Position numbers and translations under genes: made by a program. From assembly GCF_031432215.1 (NCBI RefSeq), contig NZ_JAVKGN010000001.1:1541421-1605420 (forward strand): 64,000 bases of DNA, in the 5' to 3' direction. This DNA comes from Halodesulfurarchaeum sp. HSR-GB (GTDB lineage Archaea > Halobacteriota > Halobacteria > Halobacteriales > Halobacteriaceae). Positions 27,064-34,368 of this stretch are shown here, in pieces (position 1 is the first letter of the stretch; the number at the start of each line of letters is the position of its first letter). The notes beneath the pieces were generated by a model that was not told the DNA's origin, made no database searches, and worked only from the letters and a program-made list of their open reading frames with translations.

Positions 27064-27138
27064 AGCGGGATGGGATAGCCTGGAGATTCCGCCGGCCTCA
27101 TGAGCCGGAGAGCGGTGGTTCAAATCCACCTCCCGCTA
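27064..27138 (+). tRNA. tRNA-Met (CAU), initiator-like
   Basis: A 75-nt cloverleaf without encoded CCA: acceptor AGCGGGA/TCCCGCT, D stem GGA/TCC, anticodon stem CCGGC/GCCGG, loop CTCATGA with CAT at 27099-27101, T stem GGTGG/CCACC and loop TTCAAAT. The A1:U72 pair is the archaeal initiator mark. The usual GGG:CCC pairs next to the anticodon loop are replaced by GGC:GCC. It is followed by TTCTTTCC, a likely terminator. Confidence 0.9.
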
Positions 27139-27177
27139 CTTCTTTCCGATTTCAGTCCCTTTGGATCAGAACTCTCG

Positions 27178-28152
27178 TTATTCCCAGAGTCGATACATGT
27201 CGTCCCGGACCGGCTCAGTGAAAACCCGTTCACCAAGCGTCAGCGTCGAGGGAGTCCCTTCGACGACAGAACCGATGTGAGCCGCCTCGATGCCCGCCTC
27301 TGTCAGGGCCCCGAGTGCATCGTCGAGTTCAGCAGCGGGGACAGTTGCGAGCAGCGCACCGGACCCGAAAATCCGGAACGGGTCGACGCCCATCGCGTCG
27401 GTCAGCACGGCCGTCGCTTCTCGGATCGGGACGGCGTCGGGATCGACCTCGATCGAGGCCTCGGAAGCACTCGCCATTTCGAGCAGCGCGTCGATAAGCC
27501 CACCCTCGGTCGGGTCATGCATACCGGTCGCAAAGGAACGTAATACGGCCGCGTCGTCGGTCACCCCGATGTCCTCGAAGAAACCCACTCCATCCGCTAT
27601 GAGTGCCGGATCGACCCCTTTCTCACGAAGTTCCGACTCGAAATCCGAGGCGAGGATCGCCGTCCCTTCGATGGCGGCCCCTTGGGTCAAGATTAGTTCG
27701 TCGCCCGGACTCGCGCCGCCGGTCGGCACGTAGGGGTCGCCCATCCCCATGCAGGTCATCATGAGCAGCGGCCGATCGAGTTGCTGGTTGTACTCCGAGT
27801 GGCCACCCACGACGGCGACGCCGATAGATTCGGCCGCTTCGTCGATCTGGGTCGTGATACGTTCCAGCGTGGCAGCGTCGGCATCTGCGGGCAGAAAGAC
27901 GACGTTGGTCATCCAGGTGGGATCCCCGCCAGAGGCGGCGACGTCGTTGCAGGCGACGTGGACACCCAGTGTCCCCACCCGATCGACGGCGAACCAGAGC
28001 GGGTCGGAGCTCACGACGAGCGTTCCCTCGGGCACGTCGATTGCGGCCGCGTCCTCTCCGTAGGCTGGCCCCTGGAGCACCGACTCTAAATCCGCGCCCT
28101 TCCGTTGAAACACGTGGGCCGCCAGGTCGTCTGGCGAAACCTTCCCAAGCAT
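27178..28152 (-). CDS. AIR-synthase-family protein (HypE/PurM-like)
   Basis: A 324-residue protein of the PurM/HypE/SelD ATP-binding superfamily. Family signatures are the N-terminal GEDAAAID and SSDPLWFAVDRVGTLGVHVACNDVAASGGDP (about 48-78), then AVVGGHSEYNQ and the C-terminal HDPTEGGLIDALLEMA (about 215). It resembles HypE more than PurM, but no [NiFe] hydrogenase or other hyp genes are nearby. An unknown dehydration or phosphorylation reaction is possible. It is divergent in position from nothing and follows mtnA by 56 bp on the same strand. Confidence 0.82.
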   Translation of the reverse strand: MLGKVSPDDLAAHVFQRKGADLESVLQGPAYGEDAAAIDVPEGTLVVSSDPLWFAVDRVGTLGVHVACNDVAASGGDPTWMTNVVFLPADADAATLERITTQIDEAAESIGVAVVGGHSEYNQQLDRPLLMMTCMGMGDPYVPTGGASPGDELILTQGAAIEGTAILASDFESELREKGVDPALIADGVGFFEDIGVTDDAAVLRSFATGMHDPTEGGLIDALLEMASASEASIEVDPDAVPIREATAVLTDAMGVDPFRIFGSGALLATVPAAELDDALGALTEAGIEAAHIGSVVEGTPSTLTLGERVFTEPVRDDMYRLWE

Positions 28153-28208
28153 GGCCTATTCTCGAATGTGTGCGGCCTTGTACCTGCCGGGATCGGTCCG
28201 AAAGGTGA

Positions 28209-29270
28209 TCAGTGCCGTGGGCGGTTTTCGGCGACGTCCCTCAGTTCGATCGGCGGCTCGAAAGCCCCATCTTCGGTTACCAGGTAATCGACCAGTTCCA
28301 TCGGCGTCGCGTCGAAAGCCGGGTTGCGAACCGGGACGTCCGCAGGGGCGTTCTGCGAGCCGTAGATCTCTCGGAGTTCGACCGGGTCCCGCTCCTCGAT
28401 CTTTACGCGGTCGGCGCTGGTGTTCGCGTCGACGGTCGAGGTGGGTGCCGCGACGATAAACGGCACGTCGTGACGGTCGGCAAGCACCGCCTGCTTGTAG
28501 GTCCCGACCTTGTTGTAAACCACGCCCTGGTCGCCGAACTGGTCGCCGCCGTCCAAAACCACCCGGTCAGCCCCGACCACGACCGCGTCGACCTCGCCCT
28601 CCTGCATGAGCAGGCCGCTCGCGTTGTCCGGGATCAGGGTGGTCGGCACGTCTCGCTCCATCAGTTCGACGGTGGAGATACGGGAGCCCTGGTTGAGCGG
28701 CCGGGTCTCGTTCACGACCACGTCGATTTCCTTCCCCGCCTCTCGGGCCGAGTAGACCACACCCAGGGCCGTCCCCCAGTCCACGGTGGCCAGTGCCCCC
28801 GCGTTACAGTGAGTCATCACGGTGTCCTGGTCTCCCAGCAGCTTCGCCCCCTCGTCGCCGATCTGTTTGTTCCGCTCCACGTCGCGGTCGGCCAGGTCCT
28901 CGGCCGCCGAAAGGGCCGTCTCCCGGACCTCCTCGACGGTCATCCCCAACTGGGCCTCGTCGAAGGCCTTCGAGACGCCCCGCTCCAGGTTCACCGCCGT
29001 CGGCCTGGCACTCGCGATCCGCTGAGCGTCGGCCTTGACCGCCGTGAGTAACGACTCGGCCTGTTTCAGTTGGTGCTGGCGGGTCGCCAGCGCGACGCCG
29101 TAGGCCCCCGCTGCTCCCAGGGCAGGGGCCCCCCGGACGCGTAGCATCTGGATGCTCTCGATGAGTTCGTCGACTGTCTCGGCCTGGTAGGTCGTGAACT
29201 CACCAGGAAGTTTGGTCTGATCGACCATCTCGATGCAGTTACAGTCCTCGTCCCAGGAGATCGTTCGCAT
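28209..29270 (-). CDS. mtnA: S-methyl-5-thioribose-1-phosphate isomerase (MtnA-like)
   Basis: A 353-residue member of the MtnA/eIF2B superfamily, aldose-ketose isomerases of methylthioribose 1-phosphate. Family features are RGAPALGAAGAYG near residue 45, the catalytic Cys in THCNAGALAT (about 160), and GADRV near 240 for the catalytic Asp. Between GADRV and NKVGTY there is an insertion of about 10 residues compared with bacterial MtnA. It lies downstream of a class II aldolase. Haloarchaea also have a related ribose-1,5-bisphosphate isomerase, which typically lacks this strict MtnA start RTISWDE. I favour MtnA. Confidence 0.85.
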   Translation of the reverse strand: MRTISWDEDCNCIEMVDQTKLPGEFTTYQAETVDELIESIQMLRVRGAPALGAAGAYGVALATRQHQLKQAESLLTAVKADAQRIASARPTAVNLERGVSKAFDEAQLGMTVEEVRETALSAAEDLADRDVERNKQIGDEGAKLLGDQDTVMTHCNAGALATVDWGTALGVVYSAREAGKEIDVVVNETRPLNQGSRISTVELMERDVPTTLIPDNASGLLMQEGEVDAVVVGADRVVLDGGDQFGDQGVVYNKVGTYKQAVLADRHDVPFIVAAPTSTVDANTSADRVKIEERDPVELREIYGSQNAPADVPVRNPAFDATPMELVDYLVTEDGAFEPPIELRDVAENRPRH

Positions 29271-29305
29271 GACTGCGGGTATGTCGTGGGCGCTCAAGAA
29301 TGTGG

Positions 29306-29980
29306 TCAGTCGGCGTCGTCCCCTTCTGGTTGCCCGTAGCTGTCGAACTGCGCCATCGCGGCTTCGAACTGTGTCGGGGTCAGCTCGACCGGGTCCCCGA
29401 CGGCCTTGGCCTGCAGGTACACCTGGGCCGTCGACTCCACCGCAACGGCTGTCTCGATGGCGTCCTGAACATCCTCGCCGCCCGCGACAAGCCCGTGATT
29501 CGCGAGGATACAGGCGGTCGTTCCCGCCGACTCCATCGTCGAGACCGCGGCCTCGGCCAGTTCGACTGTGCCGAAGGGTTCGTACGGGGCAACGGGAACA
29601 GGTCCACCCGCGGCCGCGACCATGTAGTGCACCGGCGGGAGTTCCTCACCGAGCACCGCAAGCGTGGTTGCCCAGGGAGAGTGGACGTGCGCGATGGCCC
29701 CGACGTCGAGCGAGCGGTAAATCCCGAGGTGCATCGGGGTCTCGCTGCTGGGGGCCAGATCGCCGGTGACGGGCTCACCGTCGAGTGAGAGGACTGGGAC
29801 AGACCCCGGCTGGATCTCCTCGTAGGGGACGCCGGACGGCGTGATCGCCACCCGGTCGCCCGACCGAGCGCTTAGATTGCCCGTTCGTCCGGGTGTCATC
29901 GCCGCGATTTCGGGGACGCCCGTGGCGATGGCCGTCCGCAACTCGCTGGCCGTCGCTTCGTCACTGGTCGAATCGGTCAT
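29306..29980 (-). CDS. Class II aldolase (fuculose-phosphate aldolase family)
   Basis: A 224-residue zinc aldolase/epimerase family protein. The Zn ligands are the His pair in HVHSPWATTLA (about 99-101) and the third His in ANHGLVAGG (about 160). Such enzymes split 1-phosphoketoses into dihydroxyacetone phosphate and an aldehyde. The gene is directly upstream of mtnA (35 bp). In bacteria and methanogens an MtnA plus an aldolase of this type disposes of 5'-methylthioadenosine and 5'-deoxyadenosine products. That role is inferred here from the neighbourhood. Confidence 0.85.
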   Translation of the reverse strand: MTDSTSDEATASELRTAIATGVPEIAAMTPGRTGNLSARSGDRVAITPSGVPYEEIQPGSVPVLSLDGEPVTGDLAPSSETPMHLGIYRSLDVGAIAHVHSPWATTLAVLGEELPPVHYMVAAAGGPVPVAPYEPFGTVELAEAAVSTMESAGTTACILANHGLVAGGEDVQDAIETAVAVESTAQVYLQAKAVGDPVELTPTQFEAAMAQFDSYGQPEGDDAD

Positions 29981-30013
29981 ACTGGACCTCCGGCACCCGG
30001 CACTTTGAACCTA

Positions 30014-31069
30014 TCAGGTCTCGACGTCTATCGGCCAGCCGCACTCACATTGGCCATCCAGGTCGGCGACGATGGTGGAATCAAACCCCGCCCGGCGGAT
30101 CCAGGTTCGGCCACAGTCCGGACAGACAGTCGAGTTGAACCGCTGATTCCGGACGTTGCCGACGTAGACGAACTCCAGCCCGGACTCGACGGCGATCTCG
30201 TGGGCCTGCTCCAGGCGCTCGATCGGCGTGGGCGGGCGGTCTTGCATCTCGAAGTCGGGGTGAAACCGGGAGAAGTGGACGGGAATCGACGAATCGATAC
30301 CCGCGACCCACTCGGCGAATTCCCGGATCTCCTCGGGGTCGTCGTTCAGGCCCGGAATGACGAGATAGGTGACCTCGGTGTGAATGCCCTGCTCGTGAAC
30401 CCGTTCGACCGAATCCAGCGTGGGCTGGAGTCGGCTGCCCATGTACTCCAGGTGTGGGCCCTCGCGGAATCCTTTGACGTCGATGTTGATCGCGTCGAGG
30501 TACGGCCCCACTTCAGCGAGAAACTCCTCGGTGAAATAGCCGTTCGAGACCATCACGGTGTACAACCCTGCCTCGGTGGCCGCTTTGGCGCCGTCACGGA
30601 CGTACTCGGCGTAGATCGTGGGTTCGTTGTACGTCCAGGCGATGCCGGCCGCCCCCTGTTCGAGCGCGCTCTCGACTGCCGCTTCGGGGCTCACCGCTCG
30701 AAGTTCGATGGTCTCCGGGTCCGCAAAGGCCAGATGATGGTTCTGACAGAACGCACAACGGAAGTTACACGCCGCGCCGCCGAAACTCAACACGTCGGTC
30801 CCGGGATGAAAGTGATAGAGCGGTTTCTTCTCGATGGGGTCGAGCGTTCCGGGTGGGCCGGGAGTGGGGTCGTACACCAGCCCGTAGGTGAGCAGTCTGA
30901 GTTCCCCATCGACGTTCTCTCGAACTCGACACACGCCACGCTGGCCAGGAGAAAGGACACATCGATGGGCACAGGCAGTGCACTCGACAGTATCGCCCTC
31001 ACGATCGCGGGCGAGCGTCGCTTTCACCCCAGTAAGCTCTCGGTCGGTACTGGATTCTGGGGTCGCCAT
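30014..31069 (-). CDS. amrS: AmrS-type radical SAM enzyme (AmmeMemoRadiSam system)
   Basis: A 351-residue radical SAM protein related to pyruvate-formate-lyase activating enzymes. The radical-SAM cluster CxxxCxxC is CNFRCAFC (about residue 91). An N-terminal Cys-rich segment (CTACAHRCVL ... RGVCRVR) and a C-terminal zinc-type CPDCGRTW ... CECGW complete the family pattern. AmrS genes usually co-occur with MEMO1-family and AMMECR1-family genes; neither is in this window. The reaction is not known. I chose the ATG at 31069; the frame is open 5 codons upstream. Confidence 0.88.
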   Translation of the reverse strand: MATPESSTDRELTGVKATLARDREGDTVECTACAHRCVLSPGQRGVCRVRENVDGELRLLTYGLVYDPTPGPPGTLDPIEKKPLYHFHPGTDVLSFGGAACNFRCAFCQNHHLAFADPETIELRAVSPEAAVESALEQGAAGIAWTYNEPTIYAEYVRDGAKAATEAGLYTVMVSNGYFTEEFLAEVGPYLDAINIDVKGFREGPHLEYMGSRLQPTLDSVERVHEQGIHTEVTYLVIPGLNDDPEEIREFAEWVAGIDSSIPVHFSRFHPDFEMQDRPPTPIERLEQAHEIAVESGLEFVYVGNVRNQRFNSTVCPDCGRTWIRRAGFDSTIVADLDGQCECGWPIDVET

Positions 31070-31110
31070 ACAGAGCCTATGCACCGACTCCCAATGACCG
31101 TTCTGGGTGG

Positions 31111-32286
31111 TCAGGGGCGATCCCGGTCGAGTTCTCGCCCCGCTCTGGGATGAGCCAGATCGAACTCGCTGCGGAACACCGTCAGGGCGTTCTCGATCGC
31201 CCCGGCCGCGGAGAGGTACCGGACCCCGACGACGGATTTGAGCGCTCTGGCTGCCGGACCGGTCACCACCGTCGGCCCGAGCTGTGCGACGGCCGTGTCA
31301 CCAACCGTCACGATGCGGCTCTCGCCCGTCTTGCGGTAACGGTGATAGGCCGGCCGAAACCCGGTCTGGTCGTCGGCCTGGACCCGGAGAATCGCGTTGT
31401 CGGCCGCCACCGTCGCCATTCCGACTGCTGCCTGCGCAGTCGGTTCCACGAGAGAGCCATCCTCGTCGACTGCCTGCACCGCGTCACCTGCGCCGAACGT
31501 TCGATCACCCAGCCTGAGATCGGCCCGCACCCGTGGTCGATCCCCGTCGAAGAGTGCCTGGCCCTGGATGCCGCCCGTCCAGACAAAGAGGTCTGCGGGA
31601 ATGTCGAGTGTGTCGGCCAGGCCGACGACCGACTCGTCCGCGCCCGAGACGGTAGTCTCGGTCCGGATCTCGACGTTCCGCTCGGTGAGCGCCTGCCGAA
31701 TCGCCTCCTGGAAACGGCCCGAGGAGCCAGGAACGATTTCGGAAGCCTGCTCGACGAGGATGATCGAAATGTCGGTCGCGTCCGCGTCGTTGCGCACGGC
31801 CGCGAGTTCGCCGGCGACCTGAACGCCGGCCAACCCGGCCCCAGCGACGACAATCGTGCCCGCTTCAGCTTCGAGAAGGTCGGCCATCGAATCGGCGATG
31901 TGTGTGGCATCCGCCGGCGTCGCGATCGGGACGCTGTGTTCCTCGACGCCGTCCAGTCCGTAGTAATTCGGCCGTGAACCGAGCGCAACGATTCCCGCGT
32001 CGTAGGACATCTGCTCCCCGTCCTCGAAGGTGACAGCGCCCGCGTCGGAATCGATCGACGCGATGGTTCGCTGGTCGAACTGGGCCCGTTTCAGGATGTC
32101 CGCGAAGGGAATTTGGAGTTCTGCCGCGAACTCGGGCCGTCTGATCACCCGATGCAACTCGTGTTTGATGAGATGGGTCGGCCGCTGATCCACGAGCACG
32201 ATCTCGGCCGATTCCGGGAGGCGGCGTTCGAGCCGCGTCACTGCGACGATGCCCGCGTACCCGCCGCCGAACACGACGACTCGCAT
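31111..32286 (-). CDS. NADH dehydrogenase-like FAD protein (NDH-2 family)
   Basis: A 391-residue pyridine-nucleotide-disulfide oxidoreductase fold protein with two Rossmann motifs: VVFGGGYAGIVAV at residue 3 for FAD and VVAGAGLAGVQVAGELA near 147 for NADH. The GAGDAVQ segment near 297 contacts the flavin. It fits type II NADH dehydrogenases, which pass electrons to quinone without pumping, or related sulfide-quinone-type enzymes. No paired Cys typical of sulfide oxidation is visible. It overlaps no neighbour and lies between amrS and the isoprenoid cluster. Confidence 0.85.
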   Translation of the reverse strand: MRVVVFGGGYAGIVAVTRLERRLPESAEIVLVDQRPTHLIKHELHRVIRRPEFAAELQIPFADILKRAQFDQRTIASIDSDAGAVTFEDGEQMSYDAGIVALGSRPNYYGLDGVEEHSVPIATPADATHIADSMADLLEAEAGTIVVAGAGLAGVQVAGELAAVRNDADATDISIILVEQASEIVPGSSGRFQEAIRQALTERNVEIRTETTVSGADESVVGLADTLDIPADLFVWTGGIQGQALFDGDRPRVRADLRLGDRTFGAGDAVQAVDEDGSLVEPTAQAAVGMATVAADNAILRVQADDQTGFRPAYHRYRKTGESRIVTVGDTAVAQLGPTVVTGPAARALKSVVGVRYLSAAGAIENALTVFRSEFDLAHPRAGRELDRDRP

Positions 32287-32337
32287 ACCTCCATATCTAC
32301 GCCCTGGACGGTAAGTGATGGGGTACTGGAAAACCGC

Positions 32338-33318
32338 TCAGAACAGGGCTTCGGTCTCCGGGAGCACAGTCGCTGGCCCGCCGGCCTCCCAGACACGGGT
32401 CTCGACGCCCAGATCGGCGATGGCCGCCTCGACTTGGGCGACGTGTTCGGCCCGGGTGTTCACGTAGACGGTCGCGCCGGTATCAGTGGAGAAGTAGACC
32501 GGCACGCCCTCGTCTCGCAGTCCCCGGACTGTCTCGAAGATCTCCAGCGTCTCGGGTTGCCAGTAAATCCAGGCCTCCGGGCCGGTCATCGTCGTCGCGG
32601 CCAGGCTCAGGGTGTCCCGCTCGGTCACCTCGAAGGCCGTCTCGAAGTCGCCCTCGCGAAGCGCCTGCCGCATCGCCGCGAGCTGATCGTGGACGTGGGC
32701 CAGCCGCGATTGCCAGAGGTGGCTCTGGGTCGCCTCTTCGTGGGCCCAGCCGGTCTCCTTGTAGGCCGGGACGATCCCGACGACGATCCGCAGATCGTCT
32801 TCGAGTGACGACTCGATCCGGGAGGAGCGACAGTCCTCGTCGGTCGTTCCCGCTCGCAGGTCCGAAAAGCCGCCAGTGACCGAACGGGCCGCCGAGGCCG
32901 AGCCCCGACGGGCAATCGTCGAGATCTCCGGGCGTGTGAGATCGAGCCCGGCAGCTTCGACCGCGGCCATCGCGGCGGCCGCAAACCCGGAGGAAGAAGA
33001 GCCCAACCCGACGTTCGTGGGCATGGAGTTCTCGCTCACCAGTTTCACAGGAACCTCGACGGCCGGATCATCAGCGATGGCTCGGACGCGATCCAGCACT
33101 CGTTGTACCCGTGCAGCGGCCTCGCCCGTGAGTTCCTCGCCATCGACGACGTACGTAGACTCGTCCAGCTCCGGGTCGAACTCCACCGTCGTGATGGTCT
33201 CCGCGGGCGCGGTCGCCACGCTGATGCTGTCGTGATACGGGTAGCGCAACTCGGCGTCACGCAACCCGTGATACTTGACCAGCCCCTGGATAGGGTGGGC
33301 CCTGGCGGTCGCTTTCAT
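32338..33318 (-). CDS. mvaD: Phosphomevalonate decarboxylase (haloarchaeal type)
   Basis: A 326-residue GHMP-superfamily decarboxylase. The N-terminus has LVKYHGLRD in place of the KYWGKR of mevalonate diphosphate decarboxylase. The ATP loop is PTNVGLGSSSSGFAAAAMAA (about 107-126), and the C-terminal DTGATVYVN holds the catalytic-type Asp. The Haloferax homologue decarboxylates mevalonate 5-phosphate to isopentenyl phosphate, which is then phosphorylated by IPK. Here the gene has its own TATA box and lies downstream of a complete set of archaeal mevalonate pathway genes that perform the same conversion. Confidence 0.9.
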   Translation of the reverse strand: MKATARAHPIQGLVKYHGLRDAELRYPYHDSISVATAPAETITTVEFDPELDESTYVVDGEELTGEAAARVQRVLDRVRAIADDPAVEVPVKLVSENSMPTNVGLGSSSSGFAAAAMAAVEAAGLDLTRPEISTIARRGSASAARSVTGGFSDLRAGTTDEDCRSSRIESSLEDDLRIVVGIVPAYKETGWAHEEATQSHLWQSRLAHVHDQLAAMRQALREGDFETAFEVTERDTLSLAATTMTGPEAWIYWQPETLEIFETVRGLRDEGVPVYFSTDTGATVYVNTRAEHVAQVEAAIADLGVETRVWEAGGPATVLPETEALF

Positions 33319-33342
33319 GGTGTGGAAGGGGACCGGCCACCG

Positions 33343-33349
33343 GATAAAC
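33343..33349 (-). promoter_or_regulatory. TATA box of the phosphomevalonate decarboxylase gene
   Basis: GTTTATC on the minus strand, centred 28 nt before the ATG at 33318, predicts a leaderless transcript independent of the upstream ubiD-acnX-ubiX genes. Confidence 0.6.
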
Positions 33350-33392
33350 ACAACGCATCCCTGCACCCCTGCTTCAAGCGAAACCCGACCTG

Positions 33393-33965
33393 TCAGGCTG
33401 GATCCCAGGGCTCGTACCGGTCGTGTTCGACGTCGAAGCGATCGAGAATGGTGCCCACGGTCCGGTCGATCACGTCCTGGATGTTTTGTGGGTCGTAGTA
33501 AAAGCCGAGCACTGGCGGCACGACGGCCACGCCGCGCTTACGGAGCGCGAGCAGGTTCTCCAGGTGGGCCTCATTGAGTGGTGATTCCCGCGGCACCACC
33601 ACGAGTGTTCGATCCTCCTTGAGGGTCACGTCGGCGGCGCGAACGAGCAGATTCTCGGCGTAGCCGTTCGCGATGGCCGCGACCGACTTCATCGAGGCGG
33701 GGACCACGACCATGCCCGCCGTGGGGACCGATCCCGACGCGATCGGAGCGCTCAGATCCTCGCCATCGTGGACTGTTGCCATCGATTCGAGGGTCGCCAT
33801 CGTCTCTGCTCGGGAATCCGTCTCGTGGTCCATCACGGCCCTGGCACCCTCGGTGACCACGACGTGCACCGAGAAGTGCTCGGCGAGCGCTTCGACGGTT
33901 TCGACCCCGAGTCGCGTTCCCGAGGCCCCGGAGAGCCCGACGACCACCGTTTCGCGTTCAGTCAT
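33393..33965 (-). CDS. ubiX: UbiX-family flavin prenyltransferase
   Basis: A 190-residue UbiX/PadI family protein that makes prenylated FMN, the cofactor of UbiD decarboxylases. Signatures are VVGLSGASGTRLG at residue 8 and the C-terminal VVPRESPLNEAHLENL (about 136) with PPVLGFYYDPQNIQD. A far upstream in-frame start is open, but the ATG at 33965 fits the family and overlaps the preceding gene by 8 bp. It is the fourth gene of a unit with ubiD and both aconitase X subunits. Confidence 0.94.
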   Translation of the reverse strand: MTERETVVVGLSGASGTRLGVETVEALAEHFSVHVVVTEGARAVMDHETDSRAETMATLESMATVHDGEDLSAPIASGSVPTAGMVVVPASMKSVAAIANGYAENLLVRAADVTLKEDRTLVVVPRESPLNEAHLENLLALRKRGVAVVPPVLGFYYDPQNIQDVIDRTVGTILDRFDVEHDRYEPWDPA

Positions 33966-34368
33966 CGGCGAGCAACGTGACCGTCCCCTCGGTCGCGTCG
34001 ACACGAACCCGGTCGCCGTCCTCGAACCGCTCCACGGCGTCCTCGATTCCGTCCACACAGGGAACCTCACCGAGGATGGCCCCGGTCGCCACGATAGTCT
34101 CGGTCTCGTGGTTGATGATCGCAGCGGGACCGGTCCCCTCCTGGGCCAACCCGTAGATGACATACGAACCGACTGTCGATCCCTTCCCCTTGGGGAAGAC
34201 AAGGACCTTGCCCGCGATCGTCTCACCGGTGAGGTGATGGTCGGCCTCGATGAACTCGCCCGTGTCGGTGTCGACTGCACCGTAGAAACTGATGGGCTCG
34301 GGGGAGACCAGCACCTCGCCCTCCGCGACGCCCTCGGCGATCGTCCGCCCCTCGACTGTCTCGCTCAT
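33958..34368 (-). CDS. Phosphomevalonate dehydratase small subunit (aconitase X swivel, DUF126)
   Basis: A 136-residue swivel-domain protein of the aconitase X family, with the conserved VFPKGKGSTVGSYVIYGL segment (about 56-74) and the catalytic-type Ser in GKGST. With the large subunit it forms the [4Fe-4S] dehydratase that converts mevalonate 5-phosphate to trans-anhydromevalonate 5-phosphate in the archaeal mevalonate pathway. It overlaps the large subunit gene by 4 bp and ubiX by 8 bp, so the unit is tightly coupled. Confidence 0.9.
   Translation of the reverse strand: MSETVEGRTIAEGVAEGEVLVSPEPISFYGAVDTDTGEFIEADHHLTGETIAGKVLVFPKGKGSTVGSYVIYGLAQEGTGPAAIINHETETIVATGAILGEVPCVDGIEDAVERFEDGDRVRVDATEGTVTLLADD

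Noticed and set aside
28209..29270. Ribose-1,5-bisphosphate isomerase (AMP pathway) instead of MtnA
   Set aside because: No AMP phosphorylase or RuBisCO is near. The N-terminus and catalytic motifs follow MtnA, and the aldolase neighbour fits salvage, but the alternative is not fully excluded.
33966..34280. Upstream extension of the UbiX frame
   Set aside because: Lies over the aconitase X small-subunit gene, which has clear motifs and overlaps UbiX only by 8 bp.
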